A DNA stretch of 17,860 bases from Streptomyces sp. WM6378. Lineage in GTDB: Bacteria > Actinomycetota > Actinomycetes > Streptomycetales > Streptomycetaceae. Shown piece after piece: positions 6,392-12,802 of the stretch (the first letter of the stretch is position 1; each line of letters starts with the position of its first letter). The notes under the pieces are model-generated. The model worked only from the letters and a program-made list of their open reading frames with translations, did not search any database and was not told where the DNA came from. A program made the position numbers and the translations under genes. The stretch lies in assembly GCF_001279695.1 (NCBI RefSeq), contig NZ_LGDD01000043.1, positions 1 to 17,860 on the forward strand, given 5' to 3'.

Positions 6392-6445
6392 AACGCAAAA
6401 AGCCCCCCGCGCAGCCGACTTGGCCGGGTGGGGGCTTTTTGCGTT
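6392..6445. terminator. Bidirectional intrinsic terminator
   Basis: AACGCAAAAAGCCCCC (6392-6407) pairs perfectly with GGGGGCTTTTTGCGTT (6430-6445), a 16-bp stem. The loop lies between the arms, and the A5/T5 stretches inside the arms give a U-run for both directions. It lies between the convergent GNAT gene (stop 6331, +) and the secreted-protein gene (stop 6530, -) and should end both transcripts. Confidence 0.85.
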
Positions 6446-6529
6446 TTGGACGAAGAGAAGAGTGCTGACCCGGCAAGCCAATCCGCTGGATTGGGAGGGG
6501 CTGATCAGATGGCGCAAGGCTCGGCGACG

Positions 6530-6943
6530 TTAGTCAAGAATGCCGACATGCGTCAACGCGCCACACAATTCGTGGAGATCCGAGAGTGCCGAGATCTCGT
6601 CCTGAGAAAGGACGTTGTTGAGGCCCACGTTGACGAGGCCAACCTGGCTCTGCGTGACCTCGCCGTTGTTGACCTGGGTCTGATCGTTGGCGGCCACCTG
6701 TACGCCGGTGTCAACGTCCTCTTCCCACATCGCATAGTACGGGGCCGTCTCTTCCGAGATCTCCTCGATCTCGGCCTGGTCGGCAAGTTTGGCAGCTTGT
6801 TGTTCGAGGAGCTGTTCTTCGCCACAGCCACTTACTTGGACCTTGACGAGGCCGTGGCTTACGGCTTGTGCGGGGGCAATGAACGCGATGGTCGGGATGG
6901 CCAGCAGGCCGACGGCGGTGACGGCGCGGAGGATGCGGCGCAT
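6530..6943 (-). CDS. Secreted protein of unknown function (137 aa)
   Basis: Start ATG 6943 follows an AAAGGGA ribosome-binding site. Residues 1-27 (MRRILRAVTAVGLLAIPTIA...PAQA) are a clear Sec signal peptide with A-Q-A cleavage. The mature protein, about 110 aa, is acidic: VSGCGEEQLLEQQAAKLADQ, AEIEEISEETAPYYAMWEED, NDQTQVNNGEVTQSQVGLVN, and a C-terminal SALSDLHELCGALTHVGILD. Two cysteines could form one disulfide. The N/Q/V-rich middle is reminiscent of surface-assembling actinomycete proteins such as rodlins, but I cannot show homology. Its gene is monocistronic, with a long upstream region and a shared terminator downstream. Confidence 0.75.
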   Translation of the reverse strand: MRRILRAVTAVGLLAIPTIAFIAPAQAVSHGLVKVQVSGCGEEQLLEQQAAKLADQAEIEEISEETAPYYAMWEEDVDTGVQVAANDQTQVNNGEVTQSQVGLVNVGLNNVLSQDEISALSDLHELCGALTHVGILD

Positions 6944-7091
6944 GACAGTCCCTTTCTGTCCGTTCACGGGCAGCGGACGAACGCACACATGACCGCGCGG
7001 TTTGTTGATCAGGGCGCCTTGAGGTCTTCCAGATCTCCCCGGAGGATTCCCTGCCCGCAATATAGGCGAACTGCATGTAGCCCGAAACAGG

Positions 7092-7340
7092 CTACCCGGC
7101 ATTCGTAATGCATGCCTCCGCTAACCCATCACCGCCACAGCAAGTGAAGCGTTGCACAGCCGACTTGACGTCGTTGCACCCACGTGTCTCGATCACCGTT
7201 CTACTCCTTCTTGGCAATAGCGCGAAAAGGCGCCCGAACAAACTACTGGGAGCCGGGCTCGGCTGGACATTCAACACCTCATACGCCCCCCAACACCGCA
7301 TAAGCCCCCTGTGGACGTCGGCGCGGTTGCGCTTGCTCAT
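7092..7340 (-). CDS. Doubtful small ORF (82 aa)
   Basis: ATG 7340 has a good GGGAGAAGGG ribosome-binding site and overlaps the stop of the upstream ORF as ATGA. The first dozen codons (MSKRNRADVHRG) have actinomycete bias, but the bias is lost afterwards and the stretch includes rare codons such as TTA. It may be only the start of a truncated gene running into non-coding DNA. If the TTA is translated it would be a bldA-dependent codon. No similarity is recognised. Confidence 0.2.
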   Translation of the reverse strand: MSKRNRADVHRGLMRCWGAYEVLNVQPSPAPSSLFGRLFALLPRRSRTVIETRGCNDVKSAVQRFTCCGGDGLAEACITNAG

Positions 7341-7651
7341 GGCCCTTCTCCCCCGCTCGGGGCACTCCCGCCACGGCGGCGTCGCAGCAACTGGTCATAG
7401 GGGGCCACCGAGGGCAGCCGCCGGGTGTCCGGCGGCAGATGCGTCAGCCGCCACCCAGTCAGGAACGTGACAGTGGCCTGTGCCGGGGCAGCCCTCACTG
7501 CGACGTGCTGTTCCACTGCCGCCGTCGAGGGGTGCCGGCCCGCCATGGGGGCCGGGCGGAATACCTCCAGGCGATCATCGGCGCCAGGGGGAAACACCGC
7601 TCTGGGTCTGCCGAACCTAGCGTCTGGCGTGGCGGCCGCGCCTGACGGCAA
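7337..7651 (-). CDS. Doubtful hypothetical ORF (104 aa)
   Basis: A frame with segments such as EQHVAVRAAPAQATVTFLTG and WRLTHLPPDTRRLPSVAPYD closes by ATGA overlap with the next ORF. The beginning overlaps the 3' end of the dedA-like gene on the same strand by about 35 bases in a different frame, and composition is Arg/Pro/Gly-rich. Coding potential is ambiguous. It could be a genuine distal operon gene or GC-driven noise. Confidence 0.2.
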   Translation of the reverse strand: MPSGAAATPDARFGRPRAVFPPGADDRLEVFRPAPMAGRHPSTAAVEQHVAVRAAPAQATVTFLTGWRLTHLPPDTRRLPSVAPYDQLLRRRRGGSAPSGGEGP

Positions 7652-8288
7652 TTCCCTTCGGCTGCTGGGCCTTGGACTTTCTGCGGGTCCTGAGGACCTC
7701 GATGGCCGCCGGGACGACGGAGATCAGCACGATGCCGAGGAGGATGGCTTCGATGTGGTTCTTGATGAAGCCGATCTGGCCGAGCCAGTAGCCCGCGACG
7801 GTGAGGCCAGTGCCCCAGGCCGTGCCACCGATGACGTTGTAGGTCAGGAAGGTGCGGTACGTCATCGATCCGGCGCCCGCGATCATGGGCGCGAACGTCC
7901 GGATGATCGGTACGAAGCGGGCCAGGACGATGGCCTTGGGGCCGTGCTGGTCCATGAACTCATGTGCACTGTCGAGGTTCTCGCGTTTGAAGAGCCTGGA
8001 GCCGGGCCGGTTGAAGAGCTTCGGGCCGGCGAACTTGCCGATGAGATAGCCCGCTTGGTCCCCGAGGATCGCGGCGGTCACGATCAGGGTGCAGACCAGC
8101 CACAGGGGTTGGGTGATGCGGGTGCCGTCGGCGACCAGCAGCCCGGCGGTGAACAGGAGCGAGTCGCCGGGCAGGAAGGCGAAGAGCCCGGATTCGGCGA
8201 AGACGATGACGAGGATGCCGATCAGGCCGAACTGTGCGATCAGATAGTCCGAGGACAGCCACTCGGGACCGAGCGCAAGCGTGTACAA
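7617..8288 (-). CDS. DedA family (SNARE-associated/VTT domain) membrane protein
   Basis: TTG 8288 is chosen as start because GAGGAGA lies 9 bases upstream and gives a 223-aa protein, the usual DedA length. Family hallmarks in order: VIVFAESGLFAFLPGDSLLF (E-x-G-x-x-x-P-x-P-G/D type motif), AGYLIGKFAGPKLFN, ENLDSAHEFMDQHGPKAIVL, ARFVPIIRTFAPMIAGAGSM (F/R-x-x-P-x-x-R), and YNVIGGTAWGTGLTVAGYWL, followed by a last membrane segment and a basic tail. DedA proteins act in the cytoplasmic membrane and are linked to lipid scrambling, proton-motive-force maintenance and envelope stress tolerance. It reads away from the SDR gene. No operator of the GTAC type lies between its start and a recognisable promoter. 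Confidence 0.9.
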   Translation of the reverse strand: MYTLALGPEWLSSDYLIAQFGLIGILVIVFAESGLFAFLPGDSLLFTAGLLVADGTRITQPLWLVCTLIVTAAILGDQAGYLIGKFAGPKLFNRPGSRLFKRENLDSAHEFMDQHGPKAIVLARFVPIIRTFAPMIAGAGSMTYRTFLTYNVIGGTAWGTGLTVAGYWLGQIGFIKNHIEAILLGIVLISVVPAAIEVLRTRRKSKAQQPKGIAVRRGRHARR

Positions 8289-8671
8289 GGGTCCGACTCT
8301 CCTCGATCTGGGACGACAGGTGCGGATCGGCAGACGGATCCCCTGGCGAGCACATCTTACGGGACGTTTGTACAACTAACTTGAAAGCCCACTGGCCCAG
8401 CTCCTCGACCTGCACTGAGGCTAGCGGAGCGCCTTGCGAAGCCGCTTGTGGCGCTGGTCGTTCGTGGAGCCGGCCAGAAGGTGACCTCCACATGCCAAAC
8501 CTGTACAGGCGTACTAGCATGGTGGGTATTCACAAGGGCTTCGCTCAGACCGCGGCGGCGAGACTCTCGCCAGGAGCGCGGAACACCTCGGGACGAAGTG
8601 GGACAGAATCTGGCCTATAGCGGCTCCATACTCGCCCCACGATCCATCAGGGCACATGAGGAGTTACTGCC
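8289..8671. other. Divergent intergenic region between DedA and SDR genes
   Basis: This 383-base region carries the promoters of both divergent genes but no convincing coding sequence. It contains the GTAC-N4-GTAC element at 8503-8514, about 160 bases before the SDR start, within a locally AT-richer stretch, and a GAGGAG ribosome-binding site at 8658-8663. GTGACC (8481) and TACAGG (8504) are spaced 17 bases apart and could be a weak -35/-10 pair overlapping the element. Confidence 0.5.
8503..8514. promoter_or_regulatory. Candidate TetR operator, site 1 (GTAC-AGGC-GTAC)
   Basis: GTACAGGCGTAC. One of four GTAC-N4-GTAC elements in the window, here upstream of the SDR/YjbR pair. Flanks (CCT...TAG) are only partly symmetric, so it may be the weakest of the four sites. 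Confidence 0.45.
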
Positions 8672-9598
8672 ATGAATGCGAAACCGCTGTCCGGGAAGGT
8701 CGCGCTGGTCGCCGGGGCGACCCGCGGCGGGGGCCGTGCGATGGCCGTCGAGCTGGGCCGGGCCGGAGCCACCGTGTACGTGACCGGCCGCACCGCCCGT
8801 GGCGTGGTCAGCGAGACGGGCCGACCGGCGGAGACCGTCGAGCAGACCGCCGAACTGGTCACCGCGGCCGGCGGCGCGGGCATCGCCACCGTGGTCGACC
8901 ACCTCCAGGACGACCAGGTGCGGGAGTTGGTGGCCCGGATCGACCGCGACCACGGCCGCCTCGATGTCCTCGTCAACGTGATCTGGGGCGGCGATCATCT
9001 CGTCGAGTACGGCAAGAAGGTCAAGATGTGGGAGTACGACCTGGACAAGGGGCGGCGGATGCTGCGGCTCGGTGTCGAGTCCCACTTCGTCACCAGCCAC
9101 TACGCACTTCCGTTGATGATCCGGAGGCCCGGCGGGCTGGTCGTGGAGATCACCGACGGCACCGAGGAACTCAACCACACCCACTACCGCGAGCCGTTCT
9201 TCTTCGACCTGGCCAAGTACGCGCCGTTCCGGATGGTCAAGGCGCTGGCCCAGGAGGGGAAGGAGTACGGCTGCACGGCGCTTGCCCTCGCCCCGGGATT
9301 CATGCGCACCGAGGCGGTTCTGGAGAAGTTCGGTGTCGCCGAGGAGAACTGGCGCGACGCCTGCGCGGCGATCCCCGACTTCGCGATGTCCGAGACCCCC
9401 GTCTTCGTCGCACGGGCCCTGGCGGCGCTGGCCAGCGACCCCGGCGTGGCCCGCTTCAACGGCTGCTCGGTGTCCGCCGGTGAGCTGTCCAAGGAGTACG
9501 GCTTCACCGACGTGGACGGCTCGGCCCCCGACCCGGCCCGGTACTTCGGCGAGGTCATGCGCACCGGGCAGTACCCGGACCCCGCCGGCTACCGCTGA
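8672..9598 (+). CDS. Atypical short-chain dehydrogenase/reductase (308 aa), catalytic Tyr replaced by Phe
   Basis: ATG 8672 follows GAGGAG at 8-base spacing. The N-terminus KVALVAGATRGGGRAMAVEL (9-28) is the SDR dinucleotide-binding G-x-x-x-G-x-G turn. ATVYVTGRT (33-41) ends in a basic residue that favours NADP(H). LDVLVNVIWGG (98-108) is the equivalent of the NNAG strand. The usual Y-x-x-x-K is FFFDLAK, so Phe178 stands at the expected Tyr and Lys182 is kept. The Ser strand reads GGLVVEITDGT with Asp/Thr instead. Related actinobacterial proteins, as I recall them, read FYDLAK and share the LAPGFMRTEAVLEKFGVAEE and NWRD segments, so the family is clear. Loss of Tyr predicts altered or no dehydrogenase chemistry. 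A candidate TetR operator lies upstream, and the YjbR-like gene starts 51 bases downstream, probably co-transcribed. Confidence 0.85.
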   Translation: MNAKPLSGKVALVAGATRGGGRAMAVELGRAGATVYVTGRTARGVVSETGRPAETVEQTAELVTAAGGAGIATVVDHLQDDQVRELVARIDRDHGRLDVLVNVIWGGDHLVEYGKKVKMWEYDLDKGRRMLRLGVESHFVTSHYALPLMIRRPGGLVVEITDGTEELNHTHYREPFFFDLAKYAPFRMVKALAQEGKEYGCTALALAPGFMRTEAVLEKFGVAEENWRDACAAIPDFAMSETPVFVARALAALASDPGVARFNGCSVSAGELSKEYGFTDVDGSAPDPARYFGEVMRTGQYPDPAGYR

Positions 9599-9649
9599 CG
9601 AAGGCCCCGCCCTCTTTCGCGGCGGGCTCGTACGGCGAAAGGCAATCAC

Positions 9650-10024
9650 TTGACCCCGGACGAGGTCGCGCTGTATGCCCTCTCAATGCCGGAGGCGACG
9701 GAGCACGAGCCCGGTCCCGGTATGTGCCTGTACAAGGTCGGCGGCAAGATCTTCGCCGTCCTGACACCGGCGACCGGTGCGCGCCCCGATCAGGTGACCT
9801 TGAAGTGCGAGCCTGGCCTCGCCCCGCACCTGCGCGCGCAGCACGCCGCCGTGCGCCCGGGGCTTTACGGGCACCGGCAGCACTGGAACACCGTAGTCCT
9901 CGACGGCACAGTGTCAGACGGGGAGTTGGCCGACATGATCGACCACTCCTGGGAGCGTGTGGTGGCGAGGTTGTCCCGCGCCACCCGCGAACAGCTGCTC
10001 AGGCTCCGCGCAGGACTGCCTTAG
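9650..10024 (+). CDS. MmcQ/YjbR family DNA-binding-fold protein (124 aa)
   Basis: TTG 9650 follows GAAAGG and gives MTPDEVALYALSMPEATEHE. The family signature is present: early LSMPEATE..PxP, then MCLYKVGGKIFAVLTPATG, VTLKCEPGLAPHLRAQH, RPGLYGHRQHWNTVVLDGTV and a C-terminal IDHSWERVVARLSRATREQL. YjbR/MmcQ (CyaY-like fold) proteins are small and basic-surfaced. Their role is not settled, despite a DNA-binding-like fold. It probably forms an operon with the SDR gene. Its TAG stop overlaps the TAA of the convergent tetR gene (shared bases 10021-10024), leaving no room for a terminator between them. Confidence 0.8.
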   Translation: MTPDEVALYALSMPEATEHEPGPGMCLYKVGGKIFAVLTPATGARPDQVTLKCEPGLAPHLRAQHAAVRPGLYGHRQHWNTVVLDGTVSDGELADMIDHSWERVVARLSRATREQLLRLRAGLP

Positions 10025-10626
10025 GAGTCGGCCTTCTCGGGCGGTGCGGGAAGGGCCGGGTTGGGGGTGAGGATGCGGCGGAGAATGTCCTCGACCTCGG
10101 CGCGGCTGGGCGGCTGGGTGCCAGCGAGGCCGCGCAGGGTCAGCCCTTGCATGGCGTCGGCGGCGGCCCGCGCCGTGGACAGATCGACGTAGGGCAGCAG
10201 GGCGTTGAGGGTGGCTTCGGTGTACTGGTCGACGATGGGACGCAGCGCGGGGCGGCGCAGAGCGGCGAGGTAGAGCTCGTATTCGAGGACCTGGTACTCG
10301 CGGTTGACGCCGAAGCACTCCATGAGGATGTCAGTCAGCAGCACGACGTGCTGATTGGTGGTGAGGTCGGGGCGCCGGGCCACCCAGTCCTTGAGCAGCG
10401 CGGCATAGCGCCCGTACGCCTGCTGGAGGGCGGCCTGGATCAGGTCGTCCTTGGTGGCGAAGTGATAGGTGGTCGCGCCCAGCGGCACACCCGCCTCCTC
10501 GGCGACCGCCCGGTGGGTCAGCCCTTCGATGCCCCGCGCGGAAATCACGCGCTCGGTGGCGTCGACGATCTCCGCGATCCGGCGCTCGGGGTCGCGGCGG
10601 CGCCGGGGGGAGGGCTGGGCGGGCAT
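10021..10626 (-). CDS. TetR/AcrR family transcriptional regulator (201 aa)
   Basis: ATG 10626 has a GGAG 8-9 bases upstream. A basic start (MPAQPSPRRRRDPERR) leads into the TetR helix-turn-helix: IVDATERVISARGIEGLTHR, AVAEEAGVPLGATTYHFATK, then DDLIQAALQQAYGRYAALLK (the conserved G-x-x-x-x-x-Y-x-F-x-x-K-x-x-L). The remaining helical C-terminal domain should bind a small ligand and dimerise. Members usually repress themselves and nearby efflux or enzyme genes until ligand binds. Upstream is GTACGCATGTAC (10660-10671), extended to CGGTAC/GTACCG, the best palindrome of the four related sites in the window, so autoregulation is likely. A second regulated promoter probably serves the AlkZ-like gene next to it on the same strand. 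Confidence 0.9.
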   Translation of the reverse strand: MPAQPSPRRRRDPERRIAEIVDATERVISARGIEGLTHRAVAEEAGVPLGATTYHFATKDDLIQAALQQAYGRYAALLKDWVARRPDLTTNQHVVLLTDILMECFGVNREYQVLEYELYLAALRRPALRPIVDQYTEATLNALLPYVDLSTARAAADAMQGLTLRGLAGTQPPSRAEVEDILRRILTPNPALPAPPEKADS

Positions 10627-10659
10627 ACGGGTGGCTCCGTGCGGTCGGCGGGCAATGCG

Positions 10660-10671
10660 GTACGCATGTAC
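10660..10671. promoter_or_regulatory. Candidate TetR operator, site 2 (GTAC-GCAT-GTAC)
   Basis: GTACGCATGTAC, symmetric to six bases per arm (CGGTAC...GTACCG) and followed by a third GTAC half (10673-10676). It lies 34 bases upstream of the tetR start codon, a position suited to autorepression. The flank CGTACC is shared with site 3 at 11995-12006. Confidence 0.6.
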
Positions 10672-10744
10672 CGTACCGGGCTCAGAGGTGGGGTGGCGCG
10701 CCGATCGGAGGTGGCTGCGGCGCTGCGGGCGACTGTCGGCTCGG

Positions 10745-11914
10745 TCAGGAGGCCAGCTTGCGCTCCAAGGGGGTGCGGTACTGGGGTGTGACACGGGTGG
10801 CGCCGAGGAAGGCGGTCAGGCGGGCGATCTCGGTCTCGATGGCGGTCCGGGCCGCGCGTCCGGGGTCGGTGAGCAGTTCCCAGGCGATGCGGCCGTCGCG
10901 GCGCTGGGCCCAGCCGCCGATGATCGCGCCGTTCCACCAGATGGTGGGGCCGATGTTGCCGTTGCGATCGAAGAGCGCGGGCTTGTGATCGGGATTGAGG
11001 TAGAAGTCGCGGTGGCGCCAGCCCATGGGGGTGGGGTCGAGGCCGGGCAGGAGCGCGGCCCAGGGCTCGGCCTCGGCAGGTGATTCCTCCTCGCCGGGCA
11101 GGAGGTAGCCGATGCCTTCGTCGAGTTCGACTGCTTCGGCGCCGGTGGCCGCGAGAGCCCTGCGCGTGTCGGTCATGTTCCAGCCGGTCCACCACTTGAG
11201 GTCGTCGGCGGTGACCGGGCCGAAGGCGGATAGATAGCGGCGGGCCAGTTCGGTCCTGGCGTGCCCGGCGGGCAGTTCCGGCAGGGGGTCGGCCGGGGCC
11301 CAGCAGAATTGGCTTGAGGTCCACGAACCGCGCGGTCGCGCCCGGCGGATGCGGCCCTCGGCGGCCAGCACACCCAGAATCGGAGCGGAGAGGCTCTTCC
11401 GGGACTCGTACGGCTTGCCCGGGAAGGTAACGATCTGCTCGCGCAATTCCGGTATGTCCAGGGCGAGTTCGGCGGCGCTGACCTCGCCGCGCTTGGTGAG
11501 GGCCACTATGGCGGCCTGCTCCACGGCGGTGTAGCGGGCGGTGCCCCAGCCGCAGGTCTCGCGCAGGTGACGCATGGTGTGGGCGCGGTTCTTGGCGGCG
11601 TCCCCCTGAGCGGTGGCGGCATGCGCGACGGGTGCCAGGCCGGACGGCAGGACGAACATGGTGCGGCGCATGCACCGGATCCGCGCCAGCGTCCGCTCCT
11701 CGTACAACGCCCGCTCCACCACGGCGACTTCGGGAACGGCCATCCGGGCCGCCGCGGACAGGAACACGGTGGCCGGGTCGGTGGCGTGCAGAGCGACCAG
11801 CGCGTCGACGACCTCGCAGGGAGTCCTGGCCCGCGCGCCGCCCAGGAGATGCCGGGACCCCAGGCGGGCGCGGCGCTCGGCGGGAGTGATGCGGCGAAGG
11901 AGAGTGGTGCTCAT
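10745..11914 (-). CDS. Winged helix DNA-binding domain protein, AlkZ-like (HTH_42) family (389 aa)
   Basis: Start ATG 11914 (MSTTLLRRITPAERRARLGS). Characteristic segments: CEVVDALVALHATDPATVFL, LYEERTLARIRCMRRTMFVL, VEQAAIVALTKRGEVSAAEL, YLSAFGPVTADDLKWWTGWN, LLPGLDPTPMGWRHRDFYLN, RNGNIGPTIWWNGAIIGGWA and a C-terminal TPLERKLAS. This is the HTH_42 family, built from tandem winged helices. Its studied members AlkZ and YcaQ are DNA glycosylases that excise bulky or crosslinked alkylated bases and protect genotoxin producers. Their catalytic Q-x-Q is not seen here; HAT (residues 43-45) is at about the corresponding place, so activity is uncertain. A strong AAGGAGG upstream serves a 16-codon leader ORF that overlaps the start by ATGA. 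A GTAC-N4-GTAC site lies about 80 bases upstream. Confidence 0.85.
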   Translation of the reverse strand: MSTTLLRRITPAERRARLGSRHLLGGARARTPCEVVDALVALHATDPATVFLSAAARMAVPEVAVVERALYEERTLARIRCMRRTMFVLPSGLAPVAHAATAQGDAAKNRAHTMRHLRETCGWGTARYTAVEQAAIVALTKRGEVSAAELALDIPELREQIVTFPGKPYESRKSLSAPILGVLAAEGRIRRARPRGSWTSSQFCWAPADPLPELPAGHARTELARRYLSAFGPVTADDLKWWTGWNMTDTRRALAATGAEAVELDEGIGYLLPGEEESPAEAEPWAALLPGLDPTPMGWRHRDFYLNPDHKPALFDRNGNIGPTIWWNGAIIGGWAQRRDGRIAWELLTDPGRAARTAIETEIARLTAFLGATRVTPQYRTPLERKLAS

Positions 11915-11961
11915 GGCTCGGCTCCGGTCGGGGGTGCAGGCAAGCGGATCGGGAGGTACAA
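11911..11961 (-). CDS. Candidate 16-aa leader ORF coupled to the AlkZ-like gene
   Basis: A near-perfect ribosome-binding site, AAGGAGG (complement of 11967-11973), sits 5 bases before a TTG at 11961. The frame encodes MYLPIRLPAPPTGAEP and its TGA overlaps the ATG of the AlkZ-like gene (ATGA). No in-frame start for the large protein is positioned to use this site, which otherwise would be wasted. The leader is Pro-rich and could couple or attenuate translation. It may equally be accidental. Confidence 0.35.
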   Translation of the reverse strand: MYLPIRLPAPPTGAEP

Positions 11962-11994
11962 CGTGACCTCCTTCCCTCACCCAGATCCAATAAA

Positions 11995-12006
11995 GTACAT
12001 ACGTAC
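11995..12006. promoter_or_regulatory. Candidate TetR operator, site 3 (GTAC-ATAC-GTAC)
   Basis: GTACATACGTAC, followed by CGTACCG exactly as at site 2, so the two minus-strand promoters share the 7-base flank as well as the core. It lies upstream of the leader ORF and the AlkZ-like gene, next to an AT-rich TACTTTATT (minus sense) that could be part of a -10 region. Confidence 0.6.
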
Positions 12007-12185
12007 CGTACCGCGTGCCGATGTGGTCCCATTGCCCGACACGGGACGATCCAGCCCCACCCTTTCCACTGACGGCAGCTTTCCTCAGGTCACATGCGTG
12101 ATCGCGCACGCTGCCGCAAGCGGTGCCACCCAGCCCCGGCGTGATCACGGATTCATTGCGGCACGAAATTGTCACTATGTCCGTA

Positions 12186-12214
12186 TTGCCTGCTCTGCAG
12201 TGATGGTCTACAGT
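12186..12214 (+). promoter_or_regulatory. Predicted promoter of the VOC/SnoaL/exporter cluster
   Basis: TTGCCT (12186-12191) and TACAGT (12209-12214) are separated by 17 bases, a plausible primary-sigma -35/-10 pair. The operator-like site 4 starts at 12213, overlapping the -10 and the expected start of transcription, the classical place for repression. Confidence 0.45.
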
Positions 12215-12224
12215 ACTTATGTAC
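12213..12224. promoter_or_regulatory. Candidate TetR operator, site 4 (GTAC-TTAT-GTAC)
   Basis: GTACTTATGTAC, the fourth copy of the motif, overlapping the predicted -10 element of the + strand cluster and 110 bases upstream of its first gene. Flanking symmetry is partial. Confidence 0.5.
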
Positions 12225-12334
12225 AAGTCAAGGGGTGGAGAGCGGATCCGAGCGACACATGCCGGCGCCCCGCCTCCCGGCGCACAGCATCGGCTGCGCC
12301 CGTACCTCTCCCTTCTCCCTTTGGAGTGATCTTC

Positions 12335-12745
12335 ATGGGCGGTGCTTCCGCGCTCCCCGCTGCCATGGGCCGGGTGGCCTCATATGCCTTCTGGTGCCCC
12401 GACGGCAAGGCGCTCGCCGAGTTCTACGCCGCCGCCCTGGACTGGAAGGTCGTCCAGGAGTTCCCGGACGAGAGCGGCGTCCCGACCGCTTTCCTCGTCA
12501 CCGACGGCTCGACGACGTTCGTGTTCTACACGGCCAAGGGGTTCACGGCCCCCAACTGGCCCGAGGATGAACTCCCCTTCCACCTCGACCTGGCCTTCGA
12601 CGACGCCGCGGCGGCCGAGCAGCGCCTGCTCGAACTGGGCGCCACCAAGCCCGACCACCAGCCCGGTGGTGAGCACTGGACCGTCCTGCTGGACCCGTCC
12701 GGACAGCCGTTCTGCATCAGCGCGGGCTGGCCCCAAGGCGCCTGA
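12335..12745 (+). CDS. VOC family protein (glyoxalase/bleomycin-resistance fold), type A (136 aa)
   Basis: ATG 12335 follows GGAG at 8-base spacing. Residues RVASYAFWCPDGKALAEFYA begin the first beta-alpha-beta-beta-beta module (xVxxFxxxLxxA-FYAAAL), and the second ends LGATKPDHQPGGEHWTVLLD then PSGQPFCIS. The last strand (PFCIS) has no Glu where metalloenzymes of the superfamily carry a ligand, so a binding or sequestering role is at least as likely as catalysis. It is the first gene after promoter and operator site 4, and heads the cluster VOC-A, SnoaL-like, VOC-B, exporter. A divergent, frameshifted relative lies at 16305-16699 on the other strand. Confidence 0.85.
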   Translation: MGGASALPAAMGRVASYAFWCPDGKALAEFYAAALDWKVVQEFPDESGVPTAFLVTDGSTTFVFYTAKGFTAPNWPEDELPFHLDLAFDDAAAAEQRLLELGATKPDHQPGGEHWTVLLDPSGQPFCISAGWPQGA

Positions 12746-12802
12746 GCGCCCCATCGCACACCCAACACCTGCGCCTCACCGCAGATCACCAGGAGGACGG
12801 CC

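Noticed and set aside
7425..8384. A 319-codon + strand frame opposite the DedA gene
   Set aside because: Its acidic, Gly/Asp-rich low-complexity product is the antisense shadow of a membrane protein; the minus strand has all DedA motifs and a ribosome-binding site.
8615..9649. A 344-codon minus-strand frame opposite the SDR gene
   Set aside because: No motif is visible, and the + strand SDR frame is unambiguous.
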